The notes beneath the pieces were generated by a model. It was not told the origin of the DNA. It did no database searches and worked only from the letters and a program-made list of their open reading frames with translations. 38,113 nucleotides of DNA, taken from positions 1 to 38,113 of the forward strand of contig JAILGV010000186.1 of the NCBI GenBank assembly GCA_024696355.1, read 5' to 3'. The stretch is from Solobacterium sp. Its GTDB lineage: Bacteria; Bacillota_I; Bacilli_A; Erysipelotrichales; Erysipelotrichaceae. Each line of letters starts with the position of its first letter. Position 1 is the stretch's first letter. The translations under genes were made by a program, and so were the position numbers. Positions 1-7,365 of the stretch are shown piece by piece.

Positions 1-11
1 AGTGCGAATAT

Positions 12-350
12 TTATAAATAATAAAGCACGGCGGGCAGGCCTTCCCGCATGTGGATGTAAATGTAATAAACAAGTGACAGCGTCAGCATGGTCCAGTACA
101 TCAGAAAATACTTTTTCTTCTGTGCGAACACGGCGGTCAGATAATTACGGTATGTCATTCCTTTTCCGGCATAGTGTTTTTCATAGCTCTTTTTCATGAA
201 CCAGCCGGAAAGAATATAGAAAAATGATACTGCCTCCGCTCCGCCTGCCAGTGCGGATACAATTCCGCCGGGACCTGAAAACAGCTCAAAATGTGTAAAT
301 ACAACATAAACCAGCATAATCAGCCGGATATATTCAAATGAATAGTTCAT
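12..350 (-). pseudogene. Truncated acyltransferase-3-like membrane protein (N-terminal fragment)
   Basis: The reading frame encodes 112 residues, begins with ATG and has an AGAGG ribosome site about 9 nt upstream. The N-terminus (EYIRLIMLVYVVFTHFELF, then an FFYILSGWF segment) resembles the first membrane helices of integral membrane acyltransferases that modify sugars or peptidoglycan. Three hydrophobic segments lie roughly at residues 7-25, 38-52 and 84-104. Family members are normally about 330-380 residues. This frame stops at a TAA (plus-strand 12-14) but stays open again to the window edge, so I read it as a gene broken by a nonsense change. A genuinely short protein or a sequencing error is possible. 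The family call rests on pattern only. Confidence 0.45.
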
Positions 351-435
351 AGGCGGAAACCTCTGTATTCAGCAATATCATTTACGGAAAGCCGCATCAT
401 GTCTTTCTGTAAATATAATATTATTTCAAAGATGA

Positions 436-441
436 TATAAT
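436..441 (+). promoter_or_regulatory. -10 box TATAAT upstream of the mutarotase gene
   Basis: A perfect TATAAT lies 30 nt before the chosen ATG at 471. No convincing -35 box is present at 16-18 nt spacing. Confidence 0.5.
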
Positions 442-470
442 CAAATCAGTTGACAGGAGAAAAGATAATT

Positions 471-1298
471 ATGGCTGAATTTGAAATGAAAAATGAACTT
501 GCGTATGTCAGTGTCGATGAGCATGCTTCGGAGATTACAAGCTTCAGGGATCTTTCAACAAAGACGGAATATATGTGGCAGGGAGATGCCGGGTACTGGA
601 AGGGAAGAAATCCGACGCTGTTTCCGGTGGTCGGAAGCACATACGACAAGATCCTGCATATCAACGGAAAAGAGTATGTGACAGGGAATCACGGCTTCAC
701 GAGAAACAGTGATTTTACCTGTATTGAACATACGGAAAACTGCATCATTATGGAACTGAAGGATTCTGCGGAAACGCTGGAACAGTATCCCTACCATTTT
801 GTGCTTCAGAACAGGTATGAGCTTGACGGTAAGCAGCTGAAGATCACAACGACCGTAAAGAATACGAATGATGAGGTTATGCCGTTCAATTTCGGATACC
901 ATCCCGCATTCAACTGTCCGCCGGGTGAGTACGGAAACTACGATGACTACAAACTTACATGGAACAAAGAGGAAACCTACAGGGTTGAAGAGCAGTACGT
1001 ATGCAATGTGACGGAAACGGCGCTCAATCCGGACGATCTTCACAAGACCATTGTCATCACGGCACCGCAAAGCGATGTATTCTCACTGACAAACGGAGAG
1101 CACGGCGTGCGTGTTTACGCGGAAGGATATCCGTGGGTTGCCTTCTGGAGTCCTCATGCACCGTTTGTATGCATTGAGCCGTGGCATTCACACGCTGATT
1201 TTGAAGAAGTCAGAGTGCCGTTTGATGAAAGAGAAGGAACGCTGAAACTCGGTCCGGGTGAAGTTTTCTCAACTTTCTATGTAATAGAAATATTCTGA
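471..1298 (+). CDS. Aldose 1-epimerase family protein (LacX/galactose-mutarotase-like)
   Basis: This 275-residue cytosolic protein has the beta-sandwich mutarotase signature: NPTLFPVVG near residue 45, an HGFTR histidine near residue 75, GYHPAFNC near residue 145 and CIEPWHS near residue 240. In this family conserved His residues and a Glu catalyse ring opening and anomer interconversion of aldoses or hexose phosphates. The ATG at 471 is preferred over an upstream TTG at 450 because it has AGGAGA at a good distance. The TATAAT at 436-441 would also leave a TTG start almost no leader. The neighbour nagB fits a role in sugar catabolism. The substrate is unknown. Confidence 0.85.
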   Translation: MAEFEMKNELAYVSVDEHASEITSFRDLSTKTEYMWQGDAGYWKGRNPTLFPVVGSTYDKILHINGKEYVTGNHGFTRNSDFTCIEHTENCIIMELKDSAETLEQYPYHFVLQNRYELDGKQLKITTTVKNTNDEVMPFNFGYHPAFNCPPGEYGNYDDYKLTWNKEETYRVEEQYVCNVTETALNPDDLHKTIVITAPQSDVFSLTNGEHGVRVYAEGYPWVAFWSPHAPFVCIEPWHSHADFEEVRVPFDEREGTLKLGPGEVFSTFYVIEIF

Positions 1299-1311
1299 TG
1301 ATCTTCAATTA

Positions 1312-1320
1312 TGATATGAT
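1312..1320 (+). promoter_or_regulatory. Extended -10 (TGnTATGAT) for nagB
   Basis: TG-A-TATGAT lies 27 nt before the nagB ATG. The AGGAGG ribosome site at 1337-1342 follows the expected transcription start. The stretch ATGATTTAC (1316-1324) is the reverse complement of part of the 13-mer that flanks the nitrogenase-like operon. Confidence 0.45.
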
Positions 1321-1347
1321 TTACAGGAACTAAATCAGGAGGAAAAC

Positions 1348-2073
1348 ATGTTTAAAGTAGTCGTCAAAGATACATACGAAGAAGTATCAAGCGAAGCATT
1401 TAAAGTAATGAAGGAAGTACTCAGCCAGGATAAGCCCGTACTGGGTCTGGCAACAGGTTCAAGTCCCGTCGGACTTTACAAGAAGATGATTGCAGATCAC
1501 AACAGCAACGGAACATCCTACAAAGATATCCTTACATGGAATCTTGATGAATATGTAGGCATTCCGCGCAGCCATGATCAGTCATACTGGACATTTATGC
1601 ACGAGAATCTGTTTGACCATATCGATATCCCCGACGAGAATGTTCATGTTCCGCTGGGTGAAACAGACGATCTGGAAGCTTCATGCAAAGCATATGAAGA
1701 ATCAATGGAAGGCCATCAGATTGACCTTCAGGTACTCGGAATCGGTTCCGACGGCCATATCGCATTCAATGAGCCGGGCACTCCGTTTGATTCCCTGACA
1801 CATGTCATGGATCTGACGGAACAGACAAGAAAAGACAATGCGCGCTTCTTCGGAGATGATATCAGCCAGGTTCCGACACAGGCTGTCACAATGGGACTTG
1901 CATCAATTATGAAGGCAAAGAAGATTATCGTGATCGCCACAGGTGCCAACAAGGCGGAAGCCGTCAAGGGCATGCTGCAGGGTCCGGTTACAACCGACTG
2001 CCCTGCGTCAATTCTGCAGAACCACCCCGATGTCTGTGTATTCCTGGACAAGGAAGCCGCAAGCCTTCTGTAA
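1348..2073 (+). CDS. nagB: Glucosamine-6-phosphate deaminase
   Basis: The 241-residue protein matches NagB: GLATGSSPVGLYKKM near residue 34 (phosphate-binding loop), TWNLDEYVG near residue 68 (catalytic Asp region) and GIGSDGHIAFNEPG near residue 131. It converts glucosamine-6-phosphate to fructose-6-phosphate and ammonia in the cytosol, feeding amino sugars into glycolysis. The length is typical of the short Gram-positive form, which lacks the C-terminal allosteric extension of the E. coli enzyme. An AGGAGG site lies 5 nt before the ATG. No nagA is adjacent. Confidence 0.97.
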   Translation: MFKVVVKDTYEEVSSEAFKVMKEVLSQDKPVLGLATGSSPVGLYKKMIADHNSNGTSYKDILTWNLDEYVGIPRSHDQSYWTFMHENLFDHIDIPDENVHVPLGETDDLEASCKAYEESMEGHQIDLQVLGIGSDGHIAFNEPGTPFDSLTHVMDLTEQTRKDNARFFGDDISQVPTQAVTMGLASIMKAKKIIVIATGANKAEAVKGMLQGPVTTDCPASILQNHPDVCVFLDKEAASLL

Positions 2074-2106
2074 GAGGGCAGATGAATTGTTGCCGCTTCA
2101 GTTCTA

Positions 2107-2115
2107 TGGAATAAT
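2107..2115 (+). promoter_or_regulatory. Possible extended -10 for trxA
   Basis: TG-G-AATAAT lies about 27 nt upstream of the trxA start and is followed directly by the AGGAAGTGAGGA ribosome site. No -35 element is visible, so this is weak. Confidence 0.3.
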
Positions 2116-2141
2116 AAGTACAGGAAGTGAGGAAATAAAAA

Positions 2142-2456
2142 ATGGTTGATGTAATCAGTACAAGTGAAGAGTATGACAGCATACTCAAAAATAACAAATC
2201 CGTATTTGTGGATTTCTATGCAGACTGGTGCGGTCCCTGCAAGATGGTAGGACCCCTTGTTGAAAAGATTTCCAATGAGGAAAAGGACGTTAAGTTCATC
2301 AAGGTAAACGTTGATGATTTCGGAGACATTGCCCAGAGATACGGAATCATGTCCATTCCGACACTGCTCGGTTTCAAGAACGGAGCTCTCGAGGCTACTG
2401 TAGTCGGATTCCAGCCTGAAGCAGGACTGAGGTCCATCGTTGAAAGAATCAAATAA
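2142..2456 (+). CDS. trxA: Thioredoxin
   Basis: A 104-residue single-domain thioredoxin with the redox motif W29-C30-G-P-C33-K and the cis-proline region MSIPTLLGFKNG. It reduces protein disulfides in the cytosol using electrons from thioredoxin reductase. Its length is typical of bacterial TrxA. A GAGG ribosome site is 9 nt before the ATG, and a terminator follows directly, so it is the last gene of its transcript. Confidence 0.97.
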   Translation: MVDVISTSEEYDSILKNNKSVFVDFYADWCGPCKMVGPLVEKISNEEKDVKFIKVNVDDFGDIAQRYGIMSIPTLLGFKNGALEATVVGFQPEAGLRSIVERIK

Positions 2457-2464
2457 GGAAAGAG

Positions 2465-2489
2465 AACTGTCCTGAGGACAGTTTTTCTT
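2465..2489 (+). terminator. Rho-independent terminator after trxA
   Basis: AACTGTCC and GGACAGTT form an 8-bp stem around a TGA loop, followed by a T-rich tract. Confidence 0.85.
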
Positions 2490-2539
2490 TTTTGACAGGC
2501 ACTGTTTTGATAAACTGAAACGGAAAGGAACCTGCAGTT

Positions 2540-3913
2540 ATGGAAAAATACAGAACAGAACACGATACCATGGGAGAGATTGCTGTCCCTGCAGATCATC
2601 TGTGGGGTGCACAGACGCAGCGCTCCCTGCAGAATTTCAGAATTTCAACGGAAACCGTCCCTGCGGAAGTGATCAGGGCATTTGCTGTTTTGAAAAGTGC
2701 CGCAGCGTCTGCGAATTATCAGCTGGGCAGACTCGACAGGGGAATTGCCGAGGCGATTGAAGATGCCTGCGCGGATATTATTGCCGGAAAGTACCCGGAT
2801 GAATTTCCGCTGAAAGTATGGCAGACCGGCAGCGGCACGCAGTCCAACATGAATGTGAATGAAGTGATTGCACACATCGTCAGAAAGGACACCGGCCTGA
2901 ATATCCATCCCAATGATCATGTCAATATGTCGCAGAGTTCCAATGATACATTTCCCACGGCGATGCATATTGCGGCAGTCACGGCGGCTGAGGAACGTAT
3001 CATTCCGGAAATCGATGCAATGATCGAAACGCTGAAAAAGCTGGAGGAGGACAATAAGGATGTGATCAAGATCGGCAGGACGCATCTGCAGGATGCCGTT
3101 CCCCTCGGATTCAGCCAGGAACTTTCCGGATACAGAGGAATGCTGGAGGAAAGCAGAAAAATGATCAGCGGGGCTGCCGGACATCTGAAGGCTCTGGCAG
3201 TCGGAGGGACTGCCGTGGGCACAGGGCTGAACTGTCCCGAGGGATTTGACAGGATCTGCTGTGAAAAGATCAGTGAAATGACGGGAATTGCCTTCACACC
3301 GGCAGACAACAAGTTCCATGCGCTCACTTCAAAGGACGGCTATGTATATCTTCACGGGGCAATGAAGGCCCTGGCAGCGAATCTGATGAAGATCGCCAAT
3401 GATATCAGATGGCTGGCCAGCGGACCCAGATGCGGCATCGGTGAAATCACTATTCCGGAAAATGAACCGGGATCGTCCATCATGCCGGGAAAAGTCAATC
3501 CGACCCAGTGCGAGGCAGTCACGATGATTGCCGTGCAGGTGATGGGAAATGACGCTGCGGTGGGTTTCGGCGCATCACAGGGAAATTTTGAACTGAATGT
3601 ATTCATGCCGGTTCTTGCCTACAACATGATGCAGTCTGCCGCGCTTCTTTCCGACGGCATGCGTTCATTCAATGAAAACTGTCTGAAGGGACTGAAGGCA
3701 GACAGGGAGAAAATGAAGGAGAATCTGAACAGGTCACTGATGCTTGTGACATGTCTTTCTCCATATATCGGATATGAAAAAGCGGCGGAATGTGCCCACA
3801 GGGCATACAGGGAAAACAAGACGCTGAGGCAGGCTGTCACAGAGATGGGCCTGATGTCGGAAGAGGAGTTTGACGAACGCGTCCGGCCGGAAAAAATGAT
3901 CGGGAAACTGTGA
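2540..3913 (+). CDS. fumC: Class II fumarate hydratase (fumarase C)
   Basis: A 457-residue protein of the fumarase/aspartase superfamily that interconverts fumarate and L-malate without an iron-sulfur cluster. It has the substrate-site motif GSGTQSNMNVNEV near residue 96, TGRTHLQDAVP-like sequence (IGRTHLQDAVPL) near residue 179, and the superfamily signature GSSIMPGKVNPTQCE near residue 312, which holds the catalytic Ser. The length is normal for FumC. The related enzyme AspA has the same signature, but the SGTQSNMNVNEV and HxNDHVNMSQSSND context fits FumC. It stands alone between two terminators. Confidence 0.95.
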   Translation: MEKYRTEHDTMGEIAVPADHLWGAQTQRSLQNFRISTETVPAEVIRAFAVLKSAAASANYQLGRLDRGIAEAIEDACADIIAGKYPDEFPLKVWQTGSGTQSNMNVNEVIAHIVRKDTGLNIHPNDHVNMSQSSNDTFPTAMHIAAVTAAEERIIPEIDAMIETLKKLEEDNKDVIKIGRTHLQDAVPLGFSQELSGYRGMLEESRKMISGAAGHLKALAVGGTAVGTGLNCPEGFDRICCEKISEMTGIAFTPADNKFHALTSKDGYVYLHGAMKALAANLMKIANDIRWLASGPRCGIGEITIPENEPGSSIMPGKVNPTQCEAVTMIAVQVMGNDAAVGFGASQGNFELNVFMPVLAYNMMQSAALLSDGMRSFNENCLKGLKADREKMKENLNRSLMLVTCLSPYIGYEKAAECAHRAYRENKTLRQAVTEMGLMSEEEFDERVRPEKMIGKL

Positions 3914-3932
3914 TCTTCACAGAAAAAATAAT

Positions 3933-3969
3933 AATGCCTGTCAAGTAAAAAACCTTGACAGGCATTTTA
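3933..3969 (+). terminator. Terminator after fumC, overlapping the rpsP promoter
   Basis: AATGCCTGTCAAG (3933-3945) pairs perfectly with CTTGACAGGCATT (3954-3966), giving a 13-bp stem with an 8-nt A-rich loop and a T-rich tail. An A-rich run lies on the 5' side. The right arm contains the TTGACA -35 box of the next promoter. Confidence 0.85.
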
Positions 3970-3982
3970 TATCGGCTATAAT
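3955..3982 (+). promoter_or_regulatory. Promoter of the rpsP-khpA-rimM-trmD operon
   Basis: A consensus -35 TTGACA (3955-3960) and consensus -10 TATAAT (3977-3982) are separated by 16 bp. The start codon of rpsP is 27 nt further, after an AGGAGG site. This is the best-matched promoter in the window, as expected for a ribosomal protein operon. Confidence 0.85.
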
Positions 3983-4009
3983 AGAGCATGTTCGTTAGGA
4001 GGAAATACT

Positions 4010-4294
4010 ATGTCTGTAAGAATCAGATTAACAAGAATGGGTGCGAAGAAGGCTCCCAGATACCGTATCGTAGCTGCTGACAGCCGTACAGCAAGAGACG
4101 GAAGAGTCATTGAAACTCTTGGTTATTTTGATCCGACAAGCCAGCCTGAGACGATTCATGTTGATGAAGAACTCGCTATGAAGTGGCTCAAGAATGGCGC
4201 TCAGCCGTCCGATACTGTTCGTAATATCTTCTCAAAGCAGGGTATTATGAAGAAGTTCCACGACGAGAAAAAAGTCGGAAAAGAGAAGAAGTAA
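4010..4294 (+). CDS. rpsP: 30S ribosomal protein S16
   Basis: A 94-residue basic protein starting [20 protein letters not shown] and containing [12 protein letters not shown], both diagnostic of S16. It binds 16S rRNA in the body of the small subunit and aids assembly. An AGGAGG ribosome site precedes the ATG. It heads the conserved order rpsP-khpA-rimM-trmD. Confidence 0.98.
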   Translation: MSVRIRLTRMGAKKAPRYRIVAADSRTARDGRVIETLGYFDPTSQPETIHVDEELAMKWLKNGAQPSDTVRNIFSKQGIMKKFHDEKKVGKEKK

Positions 4295-4300
4295 TCCGAA

Positions 4301-4552
4301 ATGGCACAGCTGGATAAAGTACTGCTGGACCTGGTCACTCCGATGGTAGATGACAAGGAAAGCCTCAGCGTCAAAGAAATGCCCAGCGCAAACAATCGTG
4401 AGATTGTTCTTCATGTATATGCAAAAAATGAAGATATCGCAAGGCTGATCGGCCGCAAAGGTTCCATGGCATCAGCGCTGCGCCAGGTTATGTCTGTTGC
4501 ATCACACAACGAGGACAAAAAGGTTACAATCAAATTCGAAGAGATTCAGTAA
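4301..4552 (+). CDS. khpA: KH-domain RNA-binding protein KhpA
   Basis: An 83-residue single KH domain with the RNA-binding loop IGRKGSMA. In Gram-positive bacteria KhpA partners with KhpB (EloR/Jag) and affects cell elongation and RNA regulation. Position directly after rpsP (6 nt gap) is the standard one for this gene. No khpB is visible in the window. Confidence 0.93.
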   Translation: MAQLDKVLLDLVTPMVDDKESLSVKEMPSANNREIVLHVYAKNEDIARLIGRKGSMASALRQVMSVASHNEDKKVTIKFEEIQ

Positions 4553-4553
4553 C

Positions 4554-4577
4554 GGGGATGCGGATGCATCCTCTTTC
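4554..4577 (+). terminator. Weak hairpin between khpA and rimM
   Basis: GGGGATGC and GCATCCTC form an 8-pair stem (one G-T pair) with a GGAT loop, followed by only TTTC. It could reduce transcription into rimM-trmD, or be an RNA processing or stability element. Confidence 0.35.
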
Positions 4578-4595
4578 TGACATGGAGGCACTGGT

Positions 4596-5105
4596 ATGGA
4601 ATACATAGAGATAGGAAAAGCAGTTAATACACACGGACTCAAAGGAGAACTTAAGATCGAAAGCTGGTCTGACTTTGATGAAATACGGTATGAGGCAGGG
4701 AATACAGTATATATTGAATACAAAGATGAGCTGATCCCGATGAAGGTGAAAACATACCGCAGTCACAAGGGATTTGCCCTGGTGTCTTTTGAGGATTACC
4801 AGGATATCAATCTGGTTGAAAAATTCAAGGGCTGCATCCTTCTGGTCAATGCCGAAGACAGGCCTGATCTCGAGGAAGGCGAATACTATTTTGATGAGCT
4901 GATCGGTTTTCGTGCGGTTGACGAAGAAGGAAATCCGATCGGTGAAGTCATTGATGTCGAGGAGACTGCAGGCGCGCAGAACAATCTGCGTGTCAGAAGG
5001 GATGACGGAACAACAGTTCTGATTCCCAATGTGCCTGCCTTTGTGACAGAAATCAATGACGAGGAAGGAATCATCACCGTGCATGTAATCGAGGGTCTGT
5101 TATGA
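4596..5105 (+). CDS. rimM: 16S rRNA processing protein RimM
   Basis: A 169-residue protein with the RimM N-terminal barrel (IGKAVNTHGLKGELKIESWSD) and a C-terminal PRC-barrel (YYFDELIGFRAVDEEGNPIGEV, then VLIPNVPAFV). It helps mature the 3' domain of the 30S subunit and binds S19. It is translated just upstream of trmD, with which it overlaps by 4 nt (ATGA). Confidence 0.96.
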   Translation: MEYIEIGKAVNTHGLKGELKIESWSDFDEIRYEAGNTVYIEYKDELIPMKVKTYRSHKGFALVSFEDYQDINLVEKFKGCILLVNAEDRPDLEEGEYYFDELIGFRAVDEEGNPIGEVIDVEETAGAQNNLRVRRDDGTTVLIPNVPAFVTEINDEEGIITVHVIEGLL

Positions 5106-5845
5106 GAATCTCCGTCCTTACCCTGTTTCCCGAGATGTTTGAAAACTTTGTTCAGACGTCAATCGTCGGAAGAGCTGCCGCGAAGGGTCTTGTATCCTTT
5201 GATTTTGTGCAGATCAGGGATTTTGCGCATGACAGATACAGGCATGTGGACGACAGTCCCTTCGGCGGAGGGGCAGGGATGGTTATGAAATGCCAGCCGG
5301 TGCTTGATGCACTTGATTCAATCAGAACGGATGACAGTTATGTCATTATGACCGCAGCCTCAGGTACGCCGTATACACAGTCCAGGGCCCGTGAACTGGC
5401 ACGGAAAGAGCATCTGATTATCCTCTGCGGTCATTATGAGGGCATGGACGCCAGAATCAATGATCACGTGGATGAAATCATATCTATCGGTGATTATGTG
5501 CTGACCGGCGGGGAACTGGCGAGTATGGTGATTTCCGATTCGGTGGTCCGGCTGCTGAAGGGATCGATCAGGGACGATTCGGCAAATGACGAATCATATG
5601 AGAACGGTCTGCTTGAGTATCCGCAGTATACACAGCCCGCGGATTACAAGGGAGAAAAAGTTCCTGAAGTGCTTTTATCGGGAAATCATGCAAAAATACG
5701 TGCATGGAGACTCAGACAGTCACTGAAGCTTACAAAGGAAAAACGGCCGGATCTGTTTGAAAAACATGAATTCTCCAAAGAAGAACTGAAACTGCTGAAA
5801 GAGCTTGAAGAGGAAGAAGAAAACGATGTCGGAGATGACAGTTGA
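5102..5845 (+). CDS. trmD: tRNA (guanine-37-N1)-methyltransferase
   Basis: A 247-residue SPOUT-family enzyme that methylates G37 of tRNAs to prevent frameshifting. Visible motifs are MRISVLTLFPEMF at the start, DDSPFGGGAGMVMKC near residue 50, CGHYEGMDARI near residue 110 and the S-adenosylmethionine knot SIGDYVLTGGELA near residue 130. The C-terminus is very acidic. It overlaps rimM by 4 nt and the next gene by 20 nt. In many Bacillota rplS follows, but here it does not. Confidence 0.97.
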   Translation: MRISVLTLFPEMFENFVQTSIVGRAAAKGLVSFDFVQIRDFAHDRYRHVDDSPFGGGAGMVMKCQPVLDALDSIRTDDSYVIMTAASGTPYTQSRARELARKEHLIILCGHYEGMDARINDHVDEIISIGDYVLTGGELASMVISDSVVRLLKGSIRDDSANDESYENGLLEYPQYTQPADYKGEKVPEVLLSGNHAKIRAWRLRQSLKLTKEKRPDLFEKHEFSKEELKLLKELEEEEENDVGDDS

Positions 5846-6770
5846 TATAAGCGTCAGACGTAAATTTGTGCCGCACGCTGAATATCCTGCAGAGGCGATT
5901 ATCACCGGGGATATGACATACGGCGCTTTTCATAATGAGCGTTTTGAGGAGTATCAGAAGTCATCAGAAGGCTATATTGCGTATAACAGGAACAGGATCG
6001 GCAGGGGGATTATTGTCAGACACAGTCCTGATTTCAGCGTATATACATTTACGCTGGGACTGCCGGCAAGCAGTGAGGACATTGAGGAGCTGTTTACCTG
6101 TGCCTACGGGGTCATGAATCTGCTTTCTGCCGTGACGGTAAACGGCAGACCTGTTTCCAAACTGAATCTGGAGGAAGTCTGTGAAACGCTGCAGGAATAT
6201 AACCTGAAGCTGCTTCATGAGATGATGGGGAAGGTGCTGAACGGGGAATCTGATTTTGTTTCCATCGGCTGTGCAAGAAACAGACTGTCTGCCGGCACAG
6301 AGGAAGCTGAGCAGATGTGGGCAGGTGTAAATACTGATGTATACCGCGACTGGATGCACAGGCTTCAGAGCAGTGATGCGGATATCGCCGAGACAACACT
6401 GCTGGAGCATAAAGTGACAAAATCCGTTACACTGCTGTATACGGTTAAAAAGGACAGACCTTTCCTGCTTCCCAGGAAGCCTGCGCTTCCGGTGCAGTAC
6501 TATGATACGGAAACCGGACGTCCCTCCTGTCAGGTTGACCGCTATATGATATGTTTTACCGGAAGCGGCGAAAAGGACGTCATCGCTTCGGCTGATTATG
6601 AAGCGTTTGAAGAAATGATACCGGACAGTAAAAAAAGATATTTTGATGCGGAAAAATGGTATATCAGCGGATTTTGTGCCGACGAAATCAGAGAACTGGC
6701 CGCAAAAGCCGTGGAGTTTAAATATGGAAAAGATTATCCTGACGGAACATCTGATTCTGAGACCGTTTGA
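5826..6770 (+). CDS. Unrecognised 314-residue protein downstream of trmD
   Basis: I do not recognise this protein. It begins MSEMTVDISVRRK, is soluble with mixed alpha/beta character, and has no signal peptide or membrane segment. A segment near residues 60-90 (GRGIIVRHSPDFSVYTF then LGLPASSEDIEEL) gives a weak resemblance to Firmicutes DUF4299-type proteins, which I cannot confirm. The ATG at 5826 is chosen because AGGAAG lies upstream. The alternative ATG at 5835 has its only purine-rich site too close. It overlaps trmD by 20 nt and the GNAT gene by 47 nt, so all three are probably translated from one transcript. Confidence 0.75.
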   Translation: MSEMTVDISVRRKFVPHAEYPAEAIITGDMTYGAFHNERFEEYQKSSEGYIAYNRNRIGRGIIVRHSPDFSVYTFTLGLPASSEDIEELFTCAYGVMNLLSAVTVNGRPVSKLNLEEVCETLQEYNLKLLHEMMGKVLNGESDFVSIGCARNRLSAGTEEAEQMWAGVNTDVYRDWMHRLQSSDADIAETTLLEHKVTKSVTLLYTVKKDRPFLLPRKPALPVQYYDTETGRPSCQVDRYMICFTGSGEKDVIASADYEAFEEMIPDSKKRYFDAEKWYISGFCADEIRELAAKAVEFKYGKDYPDGTSDSETV

Positions 6771-7248
6771 GATCACCGATGCCGAAAGCATGTACAGGAA
6801 TGTGCACGGCGACAGGGAAACAGCTTTGTCTCTGAATGAAGAGGCATTTACCGATATTTCGCAGACTGAACATTTTATTGCGCAGCGCATTCCTCATTAC
6901 GGAAGAAGGCATTTCTATGACTGGGCAGTAATAGTGAAGCAGACCCGGCAGGCTGTCGGAGAAATCAATGCGGCATATTCTTCTTCTGAAAACGCGGCTG
7001 ATATCGGATATGTGATCGGCGCTGCATACCGCAGGAGGGGATATGCATCGGAAGCAGTGAAAGCTGTTTCTGAATTTCTGTTTGACGAAGGCATTGAGAC
7101 GGTCTACGGTGCCTGCAGAACAGACAATACGGCAAGTATCCGGGTGATGGAAAAAGCCGGAATGAGAAAAACAGATCAGGTGCCGGAAAGAATCAGGGAA
7201 GCGGAAGATCATGATGATCTTCAGTGGTACTGCATGAAACGGAGATGA
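6724..7248 (+). CDS. GNAT-family N-acetyltransferase (RimJ/RimL-like)
   Basis: A 174-residue acetyltransferase. It starts MEKIILTEHLILRPFEITD, typical of RimJ/RimL-type GNATs, and contains the acetyl-CoA loop region IGAAYRRRGYASEAVKAV near residue 98 and the late motif RTDNTASIRVMEKAGMRK near residue 130. It transfers an acetyl group to an amine. Whether that is a protein N-terminus or a small molecule is not evident. The ATG at 6724 has GGAG 7 nt upstream, although it lies inside the end of the preceding gene. Its terminator overlaps the stop codon. Confidence 0.88.
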   Translation: MEKIILTEHLILRPFEITDAESMYRNVHGDRETALSLNEEAFTDISQTEHFIAQRIPHYGRRHFYDWAVIVKQTRQAVGEINAAYSSSENAADIGYVIGAAYRRRGYASEAVKAVSEFLFDEGIETVYGACRTDNTASIRVMEKAGMRKTDQVPERIREAEDHDDLQWYCMKRR

Positions 7249-7259
7249 TCCGTTTTTTA
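7237..7259 (+). terminator. Rho-independent terminator overlapping the GNAT stop codon
   Basis: AAACGGA and TCCGTTT form a 7-bp stem around GATGA, followed by TTTAT. Confidence 0.75.
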
Positions 7260-7340
7260 TTCGGCCTGGTACCGGGACCTGCCGGGCACTGCAGCGGAAA
7301 ATGTATGTTATTTTTAGTTTCAAAAAGGGCGGTGTTCTTA

Positions 7341-7346
7341 TATAAT
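7341..7346 (+). promoter_or_regulatory. -10 box TATAAT for the phosphodiester glycosidase gene
   Basis: A perfect TATAAT sits 20 nt before the ATG at 7366. It rules out the TTG at 7348 as a start, because transcription would begin downstream of that codon. Confidence 0.5.
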
Positions 7347-7365
7347 ATTGATTCACGGGGTGTTT

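Noticed and set aside
450-470. Upstream TTG start for the mutarotase gene
   Set aside because: It would lie too close to the TATAAT at 436-441 and lacks a ribosome site. ATG 471 has AGGAGA.
2492-2516. TTGACA downstream of the trxA terminator as a fumC -35
   Set aside because: The only -10-like bases (GATAAA, TAAACT) are 11-13 bp away, too close for a normal promoter.
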